A stretch of 64,000 nucleotides of DNA from Leptobrachium leishanense (taxonomy: Eukaryota > Chordata > Amphibia > Anura > Megophryidae): positions 43,276,250 to 43,340,249 of the forward strand of contig CM019071.1 in the NCBI GenBank assembly GCA_009667805.1, in the 5' to 3' direction. How positions within the stretch are numbered: position 1 is the first letter of the stretch; each line of letters opens with the position of its first letter. The position numbers and the translations under genes were made by a program. Below the pieces are notes generated by a model that was not told the origin of the DNA, did not search any database, and worked only from the letters and a program-made list of their open reading frames with translations. Positions 10,841-22,435 of the stretch are shown piece by piece.

Positions 10841-11825
10841 GGCAAATTCTATCAACATGGCCGAAACCAAATACACCAGCCTAAAAAAAAATACGCAGCA
10901 AAGTATAGTTACACATTCTAAACATACCAAACCAATAAATTTGAGAGGTTGTGAGTGCATTTTTTTTTGATACAGCATGTATGCGCAGATTGACTTTGAC
11001 AGGCTCAAAAACTTAACGTTAGACAATTGTGGTTCTTAATTCTGATTGGCTGAATCGCGTGAAAAAAACCAGTCCGCACACTGATTTCTGCGTGCAATGT
11101 TTCTGCGCGTGCGTTTTTGCACGTCCGTTTTACTTGCGTTATTTTTTGACGGATGAAAAAATGCGTGAGGATTGTAATACCAGCGTTGATTTACGCGCGT
11201 TAATGTTTAACGCTTTGCGCAAAAAATCACGTGTTGCGCGTACGTTTTTGCATGAAGAATGTAATAGGGCCCCACGTATTTTATCATTTTCCAAAAATCC
11301 AAGTAAGTGGGTGGTAAGAAAGGGGTGAATATTTTAAACAGGATACCTATAACCGAAGATGTTACAGGCGTGAAAATTGGTATTTAGATTCTTCTTGAAA
11401 AATAAAAAAAAACACATGTTTTATCATTTTCCAAATATCTGTTGAGACACTGGATCAGCAGATCAGAAGGATACTGTTACTTCACACAGAATGGAGTCTC
11501 TATGCAGCTCCTCTCACAGCCAGGGCTCGCACACTGTCACGTTTCCACACGTTTCCAGCCCTGCCCTGATTCAATCCCACAGGTTTAAACAGCTGAATCC
11601 CATAGGTTCCAATGGAATAAATGGAAATGGTCTTTTTTAAAGACCATTTATTATTTTTTTTTTGCAAAAAACTTTTAATTTTATAACAGATTTTTTTTAA
11701 AAAAACTGACCTTTTTAAAAAAAATTAAAGAACCATTTTTATTATTTAGACACATTTTAACTTCTTACTATTGTCAGTCGGAAAGTACACACTGCTGTTT
11801 TTAGGTTTCTGCGTTATTTGTGTTT
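10841..11825. other. Intergenic sequence with AT-rich repeat remnants
   Basis: 10841-11280 probably continues the sequence cut by the hAT at 8891. 11600-11770 is an A/T-rich block (AAAGACCATTTATT ... TTAGACACATTTT) that recurs near 14730-14850, so it is an interspersed repeat. No gene is seen. Confidence 0.5.
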
Positions 11826-11885
11826 AGTGGCTGAGTGGCTGAGAATCATGGGAGATGCAGTGCCAAACATCTGGGGGGGGGAGCG
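11826..11885. mobile_element. MITE fragment with CATGGGAGATGCAGTG core
   Basis: About 60 bp reading GAATCATGGGAGATGCAGTG followed by CCAAACATCTGGGGGG. This resembles the well-known vertebrate hAT-type MITE with a catgggAgatgtagttc...acatctgg motif. Only one end is present. Confidence 0.4.
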
Positions 11886-12214
11886 AGGTTGCTGCTGAAC
11901 CCCTGCATTAGTATCTTTATTTTTGCAGAGTTTCCTGTTTATGCTGTTGAAGCTCACCCAATGCTTCCGAGACGCGCATTCCCTTTGTGTGTCCACTAGA
12001 GGGCCTGTATCACCTCTGAACATCCCATGTATCCACACCCATACAAGGATAACCGGCTGGTGTTAGTGGGAAACCAGTGTGAGCCAGATAACCTCCGCAG
12101 TGCCAGTGTGAGTTGCTTTCATTGTTTATGTGTCCCAGTCTGGTGGTGTTATCAGTGTTTGGACGTTGGTGCCAGGAAGGTTATGCTTGGACTCTCACCC
12201 CGTTGTGATTGAGT

Positions 12215-12302
12215 TAGTGCCAGGACATACTTGAAAACGAGAGAAATCTCAATGTATCCTTCCTGGTAAAATCTTTTCTCAAAAAAATAAATAAAAAAAA
12301 AA
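12215..12302 (+). mobile_element. CR1/L2-like LINE 3' tail
   Basis: Reads CCAGGACATACTTGAAAACG ... AATCTCAATGTATCCTTCCTGG and ends in an AAATAAATAAA tail. The same tail occurs at 26299, 59887 and (partly) 24038. At 59887 it follows LINE reverse-transcriptase C-terminal coding sequence, which identifies it. Confidence 0.75.
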
Positions 12303-12385
12303 GACAGTGAATGGATGTGTAGTATATCTCTGGCGCCACCTGGTGGTCTAGTGTTTATTCTGTAAGTTGCATATATACACTTTAA

Positions 12386-12830
12386 GGCTGGGGTCAGACG
12401 AGCGTAGTGTTCACGTCCGTGATTGCGCCTAAAAGTACGTCCGTGATAGCATGAAAGAAAGTCCATTGGAGCCTGACACATGAAGTACGTCCGCACTGAA
12501 CTGCGGACGCACAACGGCCGCGGCAAACGGACGCAAGGCAGGCAAGAACGTACAACTCCTAGAACGGCCACACAAAGTGCGCTGCGTCCGTAACATCCGC
12601 ATAGCTTTGTGTGTGAGTGATGGAACGTGGTCAGACGGACGGCATTTATACGTCCAGCATTTTTCAGACAAAATGGTTTTGCTTTTTAATTTATTTTCCC
12701 TCCTACATCCGTCAAAATATACGTCAGTGAAAAAACGGACTGTGTGGCCTCTACTGTGTCTTCCGTACTGACGTCCGTCCGTGTGCACGAACGTACAGTC
12801 CGTAGAAATCACGCTCGTCTGACCCTAGCC
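12386..12830. mobile_element. MITE, GGCTAGGG family, diverged copy 3
   Basis: About 445 bp with GGCTGGGGTCAGACGAGCG and CGTCTGACCCTAGCC ends and TTTAA at the left. The interior (ACGTCCGT-rich) differs from the other copies, so it is a subfamily. It shares a single TTA (12831-12833) with copy 4. Confidence 0.8.
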
Positions 12831-12833
12831 TTA

Positions 12834-13261
12834 GGCTGGGGTCAGACGAGCGCACTTTTAACGTGCGTTCTGGCGCACTTAATCACGGCCGCACTAGCAG
12901 CAAATGACGGGCAATGACGGCCAATATACGAAGTACGGTCGCACGAAAGTCCGGCCGCGCAACGCAAGTGGAAAACGAACGCATTTTTTCGAGAACGCCG
13001 AACCGCTAGCACGGACGTACAGAGTGCGCAGCTGCGGCATAGCGACGTGTGTGCGTGATTTGGAGACGTCAGACGCTGCTCATGTCCGGCCAACATAACG
13101 TCCAGACACCCAAAGTTTCCTGGTTTGGATCCGTAACAAATCACGCACGAAAATGCGCATCGTATGACCGTTTTCGCGAATTCCGTGAAAAAAATACGTC
13201 AGTTCGTTCGGACGCACTTTTTTACGTTCGCGTGTAAAAATGCTTTCGTCTGACCCTAGCC
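12834..13261. mobile_element. MITE, GGCTAGGG family, copy 4
   Basis: About 428 bp, abutting copy 3 and ending GTCTGACCCTAGCC before TTAAATG. Its interior closely matches copy 1, including CGGCCAATATACGAAGTACG. Confidence 0.85.
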
Positions 13262-14226
13262 TTAAATGCAATCTTGTGAATTTGTAAATGCTCAATAAAC
13301 AAATTTCAACAGTAATGTGCAAAGTAATCAATAATGTGCAAAATAATCAACGTGCAAAATGTGCTTAAACAGTATCAGCAAAGTGATCTCTAATGATAGT
13401 ATTAAGGTCTATCATTTATAAATACATAAAACACAGCAATTGATTTGATTATCTGTGAGATTTGTGAGAGGTCAAGAGTACAAATGATGTTTTTAATAGA
13501 TAAATGCATCAATATTTAAATAATAGGTAATAAATCACCAAAAGTTCACCAATAGAAAGATATGTAGGATGTGGTGAATATCAGCGCTCGCACTGGCGAT
13601 CAATTCATCCAAGTTTTAGTATTTACATTTGAAAATGAGGTCTTTTCTCGGTGGGGTGTTCCTCGGTAAAATTTATAAAATGCGATGTGCAAACCATTTA
13701 AATAAATGCTAATGGTAGAATATAACATGTCTACTCACATGTAATGGTGCCTATTATTCAGGAGGCACCGAATCTCAAGCAGCCGGTGATTCCAAAGGGC
13801 AAAAAAAAGGAAATATAAAAACGTCTTTTGTGTGTTTTGGTTTTTTTATTAATGCAGCAATATTATTCCCATTTCAATTATAATGTGAACAATGATGCTG
13901 CACTAACAATTTTTTCTAGGGGGGGGTTTTAGCTAAAAATCACATAATTTCCCCCCCAAAACAAGTAACGAACTCCCACTTCTGATTTTTTTAAACAAGC
14001 GCACATAGGAAATATAAACGCAAAGGCTCACATGATAAAATGTGAAAAATAAAACACTTTACAATCTGTAGTTGATTGAAAATTCTAATTTTATTGCATT
14101 TTTCATTATAATATTCAGGCAGGACATGACGTATACATATAATAATGATATATTATGAATCTGCCGAGTCTGCTGGAAAGAACGATATATAACATGTCTG
14201 GGTTGTATAAAAAAACGTGACTGTAA
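13262..14226. other. AT-rich intergenic sequence
   Basis: About 960 bp of A/T-rich DNA with short homopolymers. I recognise no gene, transposon end or tandem array. Confidence 0.6.
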
Positions 14227-14641
14227 GGCTAGGGTCGCACGAACGCATTTTTCGCATTGACCGTCAAAAAGTGAGTCCGAATGCATTGATGTGTTTTTTT
14301 ACGGTGGACGCCAAAGCGGTCAAACGATACGCATTTTCGTGCTTGTTTTTTTACGGATCGTCAATAAAACACTTTTTGTGTCTGGACGTTATGTTGGCCG
14401 GACATTAGCAGCGTCTGGCGTCTCTTAATCACACACACACGCCGCTAGCGGATGCAGCGCACTCTGTACGTCAGTACTAGCGGTTCTACGTTCTCGAAAA
14501 AATGCGTTTGTTTCCGCTTGCGTTGCGCAGACGGACTTTCATGCGGCCGTACTTCGTATATTGCTCGTCATTTGCTGCTAGTGCGGCCGTGATTAAGTGC
14601 GCCTAAACGCACGTTAAAAATGCGTTCGTCTGATCCCATCC
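14227..14641. mobile_element. MITE, GGCTAGGG family, copy 5
   Basis: About 415 bp with GGCTAGGGTCGCACGAACG at the left and a decayed CGTCTGATCCCATCC at the right, flanked by TGTAA and TTAA. The interior is homologous to copies 1, 2 and 4. Confidence 0.82.
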
Positions 14642-14724
14642 TTAATCGCGTTTAAACATGATGAGCAAAAGCGGTAACATTGAGCTCAGCACACAGCGGT
14701 GAAATGCCTCAGCAGCGAAGGGGT

Positions 14725-15560
14725 TTAAAGACCATTTATTTAATTTTTTTGCAAAAAAAAAATATTTTTTAAAAAGACTTTTTAATCTACTTTTTTTTTT
14801 TAAAAAAAAAATTATTATTTTTTAAATATTTTTTATTACTTAGACACATTTTTATTGGTTTAACCGCCTACTGGGAGAAACGGACGCTTCTTTTTTTTTT
14901 CTTCGGTGGAATTCGCCGAGGCTACTTCAGTGCTTTTCAGCATTTGGCGGCTGTCCGGCGGGTTTGTGGTGGCTTATAGGATGGGATCTGATCATTTTGG
15001 CGGTTTTGCAGCGATTTTTCCCTGCACTTTGGGGACCCTGCCGGCATCATTTCGATGCTCTCTGAATATTTCCTAAATTGACCGATTGTCTGACGCGTCA
15101 GGCTGGACACACGGGCTGCATCCCCAGTGCGGGTCCTCGTAAGCCTCACACGTGACCGAACATGCATTTCATTGCTCACAAGGGGCGGCGGGTGTTATTT
15201 TGTGTCTGTTTTTAACAAACAGCAGCGTTTTTAGGAGTTACTTTCGCCACTTTTCACTTTGATTCCATTTCACCAAAACTACGCTGAATTCACCATTCAC
15301 GGACGGGTCACCGTAAAGCGGCGAAGATGGAGTCGCCAAAGCCTCGTGAAGCATTTGCTAAATGTTGCTGAAAAGCATCGAAGAGCGACGAACTGGCCTT
15401 GGCAAAATCCACCAAACTGCAACACCCCCCTCAAAAAAATACCCAGAAGTCTCCTGTTCTCCTAATAGGTGATTAAACTAATAAAAAATGTATTAAAATG
15501 CGTCTAAATAATAAAAAAGGTCCTTTATAAATTATAAAAAGGGTCTGTCACAGAATTTAA
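14725..15560. mobile_element. Foldback-like element with imperfect long inverted repeats
   Basis: The left arm (AAAGACCATTTATT ... TTAGACACATTTTTATTGG) is mirrored near 15480-15540 (TAAAATGCGTCTAAATAATA ... GGTCCTTTAT). Inner arms containing TGCTTTTCAGCA and its complement (GCTGAAAAGCAT) are also mirrored. Boundaries are approximate and no coding remnant is seen. Confidence 0.5.
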
Positions 15561-15734
15561 AAGAGGCCTTTGAGAAAAAACTGGAAACAATAATTCCGTC
15601 AAAAAATACAAAAAGGTGTTAAAAAAAGTTAAATTTTTGTGAAGTTCACCCATTTTTGCTGTTGTTTTAGTAATAGTGGTACTCAATGAATAACAACTAG
15701 ATATGCTCCCCCTCATCACGTCCATCTGTACCTC

Positions 15735-17790
15735 TCTTCATCACTCACCCCCAGATCGTCACTCACCCCCCCTCATGTCACTCACCCCCCTCACGTCACT
15801 CACCCCCCTCACGTCACTCACCCCCGGATCGTCACTCACCCCTGGATCGTCACTCCCCCCTCACTCACCCCCAGATCGTCACTCACCCCCCTCACTCACC
15901 CCTGGATCGTCACCCCCCCTCACTCACCCCCGGATCGTCACTCACCCCTCACTCACCCCCGGATCGTCACTCACCCCCCTCACTCACCCCTGGATCGTCA
16001 CTTACCCCCGGATCGTCACTCCCCCTCACTCACCCCAGATCGTCACTCACCCCCCCTCACTCACTCACCCCTGGATCGTCACCCCCCCTCACTCACCCCC
16101 CTCACTCACCCCTGGATCGTCACTCACCCCGGATCGTCACTCACCCCTCACTCACCCCCAGATCGTCAGTCACCCCCCTCACTCACCCCTGGATCGTCAC
16201 CCCCCCACTCACCCCGGATCGTCACTCACCCCCCTCACTCACCCCTGGATCGTCACTCACCCCCCTCACTCACCCCCGGATCATCACTCACCCCTGGATC
16301 GTCACTCACCCCCCCACTCACCCCCGATCATCACTCACCCCTGGATCGTCACTCACCCCCCTCACTCACCCCGGATCGTCACTCCCCCCTCATTCACCCC
16401 GGATCATCACTCACCCCCCTCAATCACCCCCTCACTCACCCCCAGATCGTCACTCACCCCCCTCACTCACCCCCAGATCGTCACTCACCCCCTCAATCAC
16501 CCCGAATCGTCACTCACCACCCCCAATCACCCCCAGATCGTCACTCACCCCTGGATCGTCACCCCCCCCCTCACTCACTCCTGGATCGTCACTCAGCCCC
16601 TCACTCACCCCTGGATCGTCACTCACCCCCCTCACTCACCCCCTCACTCACCCCCCGGATCGTCACTCACCCCGGATCGTCAATCACCCCCCGGATTGTC
16701 ACTCACCCCCGGATCATCACCCTGGAATCGTCACTCACCCCCCTCACTCACCCCGGATCTTCACTCACCCCCCTCACTCACCCCCAGATCGTCACTCACC
16801 CCCCTCACTCACCCCCAGATCGTCACTCACCCCCTCAATCACCCCGGATCGTCACTCACTACTGTATCGTCACTCAGCCCCCCACTCACCCCTCACTCAC
16901 CCCCCCACTCACCCCCAGATCGTCACTCACCCCCTCACTCACCCCCCGGATCGTCACTCACCCCTGGATCGTCACTCATCCCCCCGGATCGTCACTCACC
17001 CCCCGGATCGTCACTCACACCCCTCAATCACCCCGGATCGTCACTCACCCCCCTCACTCACCCAGGATCGTCACTCACCCCCTCACTCACCCCCAGATCA
17101 TCACTCACCCCCGGATCGTCACTCACCCCCCTCACTCACCCCCGGAATCGTCACTCACCCCAGATCGTCACTCACCCCCGGATCGTCACTCCCCCCCTCC
17201 CCCTCGCTCACCCCCGGATCGTCACTCCCCCCCTCCCCCTCGCTCACCCCCGGATCGTCACCCCCCTCACTCCCCCCGGATAGTCACTCCCCCCCTTCGC
17301 TCACCCCCGGATCGTCACTCCCCCCCCTCGCTCACCCCCGGATTGTCACTCACCCCAGATCGCCACTCACCCCCAGATCGTCACTTCCCCCCCACTCACC
17401 CCCGGATCGTCACTTCCCCCCCACTCACCCCCAGATCGTCACCCCCCTCACTCACCCTCAGATCGTCACCCCCCCTCACTCCCCCCGGATTGTCACTCCC
17501 CCCTCACTCACCCCCAGATCGTCACTCCCCCCAGATCGTCACTCACCCCCAGATCGTCACTTCCCCCCACTCACCCCCAGATTGTCACCCCCCTCACTCA
17601 CCCCCAGATCGTCACCCCCCCTCACTCCCCCCAGATCGTCACTCCCCCTCACTCACTCCCCCCAGATCGTCACTCCCCCCGGATCGTCACTCACCCCCCC
17701 ACTCACCCCCAGATCGTCACTCACCCCCAGATCGTCACTCACCCCAGATCGTCACTCACCCCCAGATCGTCACTCACCCCCGTCCTCATT
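15735..17790. repeat. Minisatellite, C-rich CACTCACCCCCGGATCGT-type units (about 2 kb)
   Basis: Irregular tandem array of an about 18-bp unit (TCACTCACCCCCGGATCG, often CCAGATCG or CCTGGATCG), with short CCCCCTCACTCA insertions. The minus strand is rich in G5 runs. A 526-codon stop-free frame on + runs through it, but the protein is only His/Pro/Ser repeats and is not a gene. Confidence 0.95.
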
Positions 17791-18985
17791 GTATTATAAG
17801 GGGAAGATAACCCTAAACACCTCATTCAGGTAACAATACTTATTTCTCCTCCCATGAGGCGTCTTGAAAGCCCGTCTACCCCGTCCGCCCCGTCCCATGA
17901 TTCAAGCTGAGCAAACAGTGTAGACTCTCCCAGAACATCAACTTTTTAGAATTTTATTTCTTCACCCTCCAGTGACCCCCGCCCGGCTGTCCAGGTGTGT
18001 TTGCAGAGAAAGACAAATGACTCCTGCTCATACAATGTGGCCCCAATGGAACGTCCGGCACCCTATACACTACTCACCCCACCCTGTACCTATATGCCTT
18101 TTGGGATGGGATCGAAACCTGTTCATTAAATATTAGAGGGTCAGCGCAGAGCGAGGCTGCTGGGGGGGTTTGTTGGTGCTGAAAGTGTTGCAATAGAAGC
18201 TGTGCGTTTAAACATTACCCCGTTACACCCATGTGAATAAAGTGAGCTGATCCTCGATCAGGGGATGGAGGTCACATTAATCAGCGGGCCGGCAGTCAAT
18301 CACGTGCGTGGAACGTGGGTCCCCTGTATGACGACTCATCCGTTCACAGCTCTCACTCGATCCGGCGACCACCAGAAGTAAGAGATGTAAGATATGACTC
18401 CAAATTACCAAAACTACGAGTTGACAAGAGCCAAGAAAACCACCAACACGTAACAAAGGCATGACGGCACTACTACAGCTTTGTAAATATGGCGGCTTCA
18501 GACGAGGATTATGGGGCTCGAGCTGCCAAACCAGTGCCTCAGTACAGAAACGATTAGAGACACCCTGATTCGGCTGGTGGGACCTTCATTCAACCGGCCA
18601 CCTCCTCCATACAATACATCAATGCACAGAAGATGACGTCGCACTGACCTCAGACGCCTCCAACTCCTGGGAGGTTGACCAGCGACTTCTTCACTATCTG
18701 TTCTCTTCTGTCCTGTTATCCCAGACTACCCGCCCATACCTGGCATGTCATGGGTTAATCATAGCACTGGACGCACTGTTACTCTGTGGCTGTGAAATGT
18801 CACAATCTATGAGGGATGAGCCGGCGGTGGGGGTGATCGCAGGGGGTGCACAATGACTCATTCACACCGTGTCGTCATGTAACGGCCACTGGGACATTAT
18901 GTTCCTAGAAAACATGATGATTTTTCCTGTGTCTCCCATCCAGCCTGGACAACGTTGGTCAGGGGCCCAGAGACCGGCCAACCTG
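17791..18985. other. Non-repetitive intergenic spacer
   Basis: About 1.2 kb between arrays. I see no exon with convincing splice sites and no transposon ends. Confidence 0.6.
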
Positions 18986-18989
18986 AGGA

Positions 18990-19560
18990 ATTTCCCATTA
19001 AGATACCAGGTCTGGCACTCTATGACGCGCGCTTTACCTGGTCTGGCACTCTATGACGCGCGCTTTACCTGGTCTGGCACTCTATGATGCACGTTTTAAA
19101 GGCCTGGCACTCTGACACACTCTTTACCTGGTCTCGTGCTCTATGATGTGCGCTTAAATGGCCTGGCACTATATGATGTGGGTTTTAAAGGCCTGGCACA
19201 CACTGACACATGCTTTACCTGGTCCAGCGCTCTATGACGCTCGCTTTACCTGGTCTGGAACTCTATGACGCGCGCTTTACCTGGTCTGGCACTCTATGAC
19301 GCGCGCTTTACCTGGTCTGGTGCTTTATGACTCTAGCTTTACCTGGTCTGGCACTCTATGATGCACGCTTTAAAGGCCTGGCACTCTGACACGCGCTTTA
19401 CCTGGTCTGGTGCTCTATGACGCTCGCTTTACCAGGTCTGGCGCTCTATGATGCGCACTTTACCCAGCTTGGCGCTCTATGATGCGCACTTTACCCAGCT
19501 TGGCGCTCTATGACGCGCACTTTACCCAGCTTGGCGCTCTATGACGCGCACTTTACCTGG
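18990..19560. repeat. Minisatellite, 31-bp unit (GCTTTACCTGGTCTGGCACT)
   Basis: About 18 copies of a 31-bp unit containing CTCTATGACGCGCGCTTTAC, with diverged AAAGGCCTGGCA and ACCCAGCTTGGCG variants. The last four copies form a homogeneous block of the CCCAGCTTGGCG type. Confidence 0.93.
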
Positions 19561-19850
19561 CTGAATAATTGATCCCCTGTTGATGGAGAGAGATTTCCTC
19601 CTGGCAAACACATCCCTGGGACGCATTGTCCTATGTCGCGCAGGTGGATTACAGGGACCGTGGCGTGCGTTGTGCAATGTAATGGCATCGCGCCCCAGGA
19701 ATGTCCAGGCCTCGACTCACCTTTCCGCTACTCGGGGAGATAATCGTTCCGGAGTTTCCCTTCCCAGAGATTTCTGAGTCATTCAGTCCCGTATCTTTAT
19801 ATTTCATCACATGGTCACTACAAAGGGTGTAAAAAAGTCACATCCAACCC
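19561..19850. other. Spacer between arrays
   Basis: About 290 bp of unique-looking sequence with no supported feature. Confidence 0.6.
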
Positions 19851-21297
19851 TGCAGCTCTCTCGATATGCTGAACCCTGCAGCCCTCTCTATACTGGACCC
19901 TGCAGCTCTCTCGATATGCTGAACCCTGCAGCCCTCTCTATACTGAACCCTGCAGCTCTCTCTATACTGAACCCTGCGGCTCTCGATATATGCTGAACTC
20001 TGCAGCCCTCTCTATGCTGAGCCCTGCAGCCCTCTCAATGCGGAGCCCTGCAGCCCTCTCTATGCTGAGCCCTGCAGCCCTCTCTATGCTGAGCCCTGCA
20101 GCCCTCTCTATGCTGAAAACTGCAGCCCTCTCTAGGCTGAACCCTGCAGCCCGCTCTATGCTGAACCCTGCAGCTCTTTGCTGAACACTGCAGCCCTCTC
20201 TAGGCTGAACCCTGCAGCCCTCTCTAGGCTGAACCCTGCAGCCCTCTCTAGGCTGAACCCTGCAGCTCTATGCTGAACCCTGCAGCCCTCTCTAGGCTGA
20301 ACCCTGCAGCTCTCTCTAGGCTGAACCCTGCAGCCCGCTCTATGCTGAACCCTGCAGCTCTTTGCTGAACCCTGCAGCCCTCTCTAGGCTGAACCCTGCA
20401 GCCCTCTCTAGGCTGAACCCTGCAGCCCTCTCTATGCTGAACCCTGCAGCTCTATGCTGAACACTGCAGCCCTCTCTAGGCTGAACCCTGCAGCTCTCTC
20501 TAGGCTGAACCCTGCAGCTCTCTCTAGGCTGAACCCTGAAGCCCTCTCTATACTGAACCCTGCAGCTCTATGCTGAACCCTGCAGCCCTCTCTATACTGA
20601 ACCCTGCAGCTCTATGCTGAACCCTGCAGCCCTCTCTAGGCTGAACCCTGCAGCCCTCTCTAGGCTGAACCCTGCAGCCCTCTCTAGGCTGAACCCTGCA
20701 GCCCTCTCTAGGCTGAACCCTGCAGCCCTCTCTAGGCTGAACCCTGCAGCCCTCTCTATACTGAACCCTGCAGCTCTATGCTGAACCCTGCAGCCCTCCC
20801 TACGCTGAACCCTGCAGCCCTCCCTACGCTGAACCCTGCAGCCCTCTATACGCTGAACCCTGCAGCCCTCTATACGCTGAACCCGCAGCTCCCTCTATAT
20901 ACGGAAACCTGCAGCCCTCTCTATGCTCAACCCTGCGGCTCTCTCTATACTGAACCCTGTGGCCCTCTATATACTGAACCCTGCGGCCCTCTATTTACTG
21001 AACCCTGCGGCCCTCTATATACTGAACCCTGCGGCCCTCTATATACAAAAACCTGCAGCTTTTGATATTCTGAACCCAGCAGTTCTCTCTATGTTGAACA
21101 GTGCAGCTCTCTGTATACTGAACCCTGCAGCTCTCTATATACGGAACCCTGCAGCTCTCCATAAATCAAATACTGAACCCTGCAGCTCTCTATATACTGA
21201 ACCCGGCAGCTCTCTATATACTGAACCCGGCAGCTCTCCATATACTGAACCCGGCAGCTCTCTATATACTGAACCCGGCAGCTCTCCATATACTGGA
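19850..21297. repeat. Minisatellite, 24-bp unit with CTGCAG in each copy
   Basis: About 1.45 kb of CTGAACCCTGCAGCCCTCTC-type units, typically 24 bp. Variants include GAGCCCTGCAG, a shorter GCTCTATGCTGAACCCTGCA and, at the right end, TATATACTGAACCCGGCAG. Nearly every copy carries CTGCAG. Confidence 0.95.
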
Positions 21298-21589
21298 TGC
21301 ACAGATACACAGATAAACCTTTAAAGATTCCGCCTGGGAATTTTATTCCTAAATATGTGAACCCCAGGCGGGTTATAGATTGTTTAATCCTCTGTGCTTG
21401 GCTGATGACTCCTGCACTCAGCGCATTGTGTCGCACTCTGCAATTATCACGTTTTATCTTGAGTTTTATTGCTTCCTTATTGAATGTGATAAACTCAGCG
21501 ATAAACTCCTGCTCGGCGTGTTACTTTACTGCGCCCCAACTTCCCGAATTTATTTCCCTGCACTGTCTATAGGAAGAGAAATGAGCGCT
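21298..21589. other. Spacer between arrays
   Basis: About 290 bp of unique-looking sequence with no supported feature. Confidence 0.6.
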
Positions 21590-22112
21590 GTGACTAAAGA
21601 ACCCCGCAGATCCCGGAAACTAAATAATGAACTCTGCAACTCCCAGAAACTAAATAATGAACTCTGCAACTCCCAGAAAAAGCATAACAAATCCTGCAGC
21701 TCACAGAAACTGAATAATGAACTCCGCAGCTCCCAGAAACTGAATAATGAACCCCGCAGCTCACAGAAACTGAATAATGAACCCCGCAGCTCCCAGAAAC
21801 TAAATAAGGAACCCCGCAGCTCCCAGAAACTGAATAATGAACTCCGCAGCTCACAGAAACTGAATAATGAACCCCGCAGCTCACAGAAACTGAATAATGA
21901 ACCCCGCAGCTCCCAGAAACTAAATAATGAACCCCGCAGCTCCCAGAAACTAAATAAGGAACCCCGCAGCTCCCAGAAACTGAATAATGAACTCTGCAAC
22001 TCCCAGAAAAAGCATAACAAACCCTGCAGCTCCCAGAAACTGAATAATGAACCCCGCAGATCCCGGAAACTAAATAATGAACTCTGCAGCTCCCAGAAAC
22101 TGAATAATGAAT
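21590..22112. repeat. Minisatellite, 30-bp unit (GAACCCCGCAGCTCCCAGAA)
   Basis: About 17 copies of a 30-bp unit with the core GAACCCCGCAGCTCCCAGAA followed by ACTGAATAAT. Because 30 is a multiple of three, open frames appear on both strands; none is credible as a gene. Confidence 0.95.
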
Positions 22113-22435
22113 AATAAAGCTCTATGCTAATCTCTGCCGTTGTCTCTGTGTCCTGCTCACTGATTGGTCTCTATACATTCATGCCAGTGCCGGATACATC
22201 ACAGGCAGCGCCAGCACAAACCTAGAATTATTCAATCCCTTCACCCAGGAAATAATAGTATGACCGGCCCTCACCCCCCCTTTACCCGCCACAAAGGACA
22301 CCACCCTGGAGCCTGCATGCTAATACAGATGCTCCCCTGCAGGGCGAGTGATACAGGGTAAGACCCCTGGATTCCGGATGATCAGCTTCCTCAGACTGAC
22401 AGATCCCAGCCCTGGGGCTCTAATGGGCTGCACCC
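22113..22435. other. Spacer between arrays
   Basis: About 320 bp with no supported feature. Confidence 0.6.

Noticed and set aside
15703..17283. 526-codon open frame
   Set aside because: It is the C-rich minisatellite read through; composition is only repeated His, Pro, Ser, Leu, Thr and there is no family or splice support.
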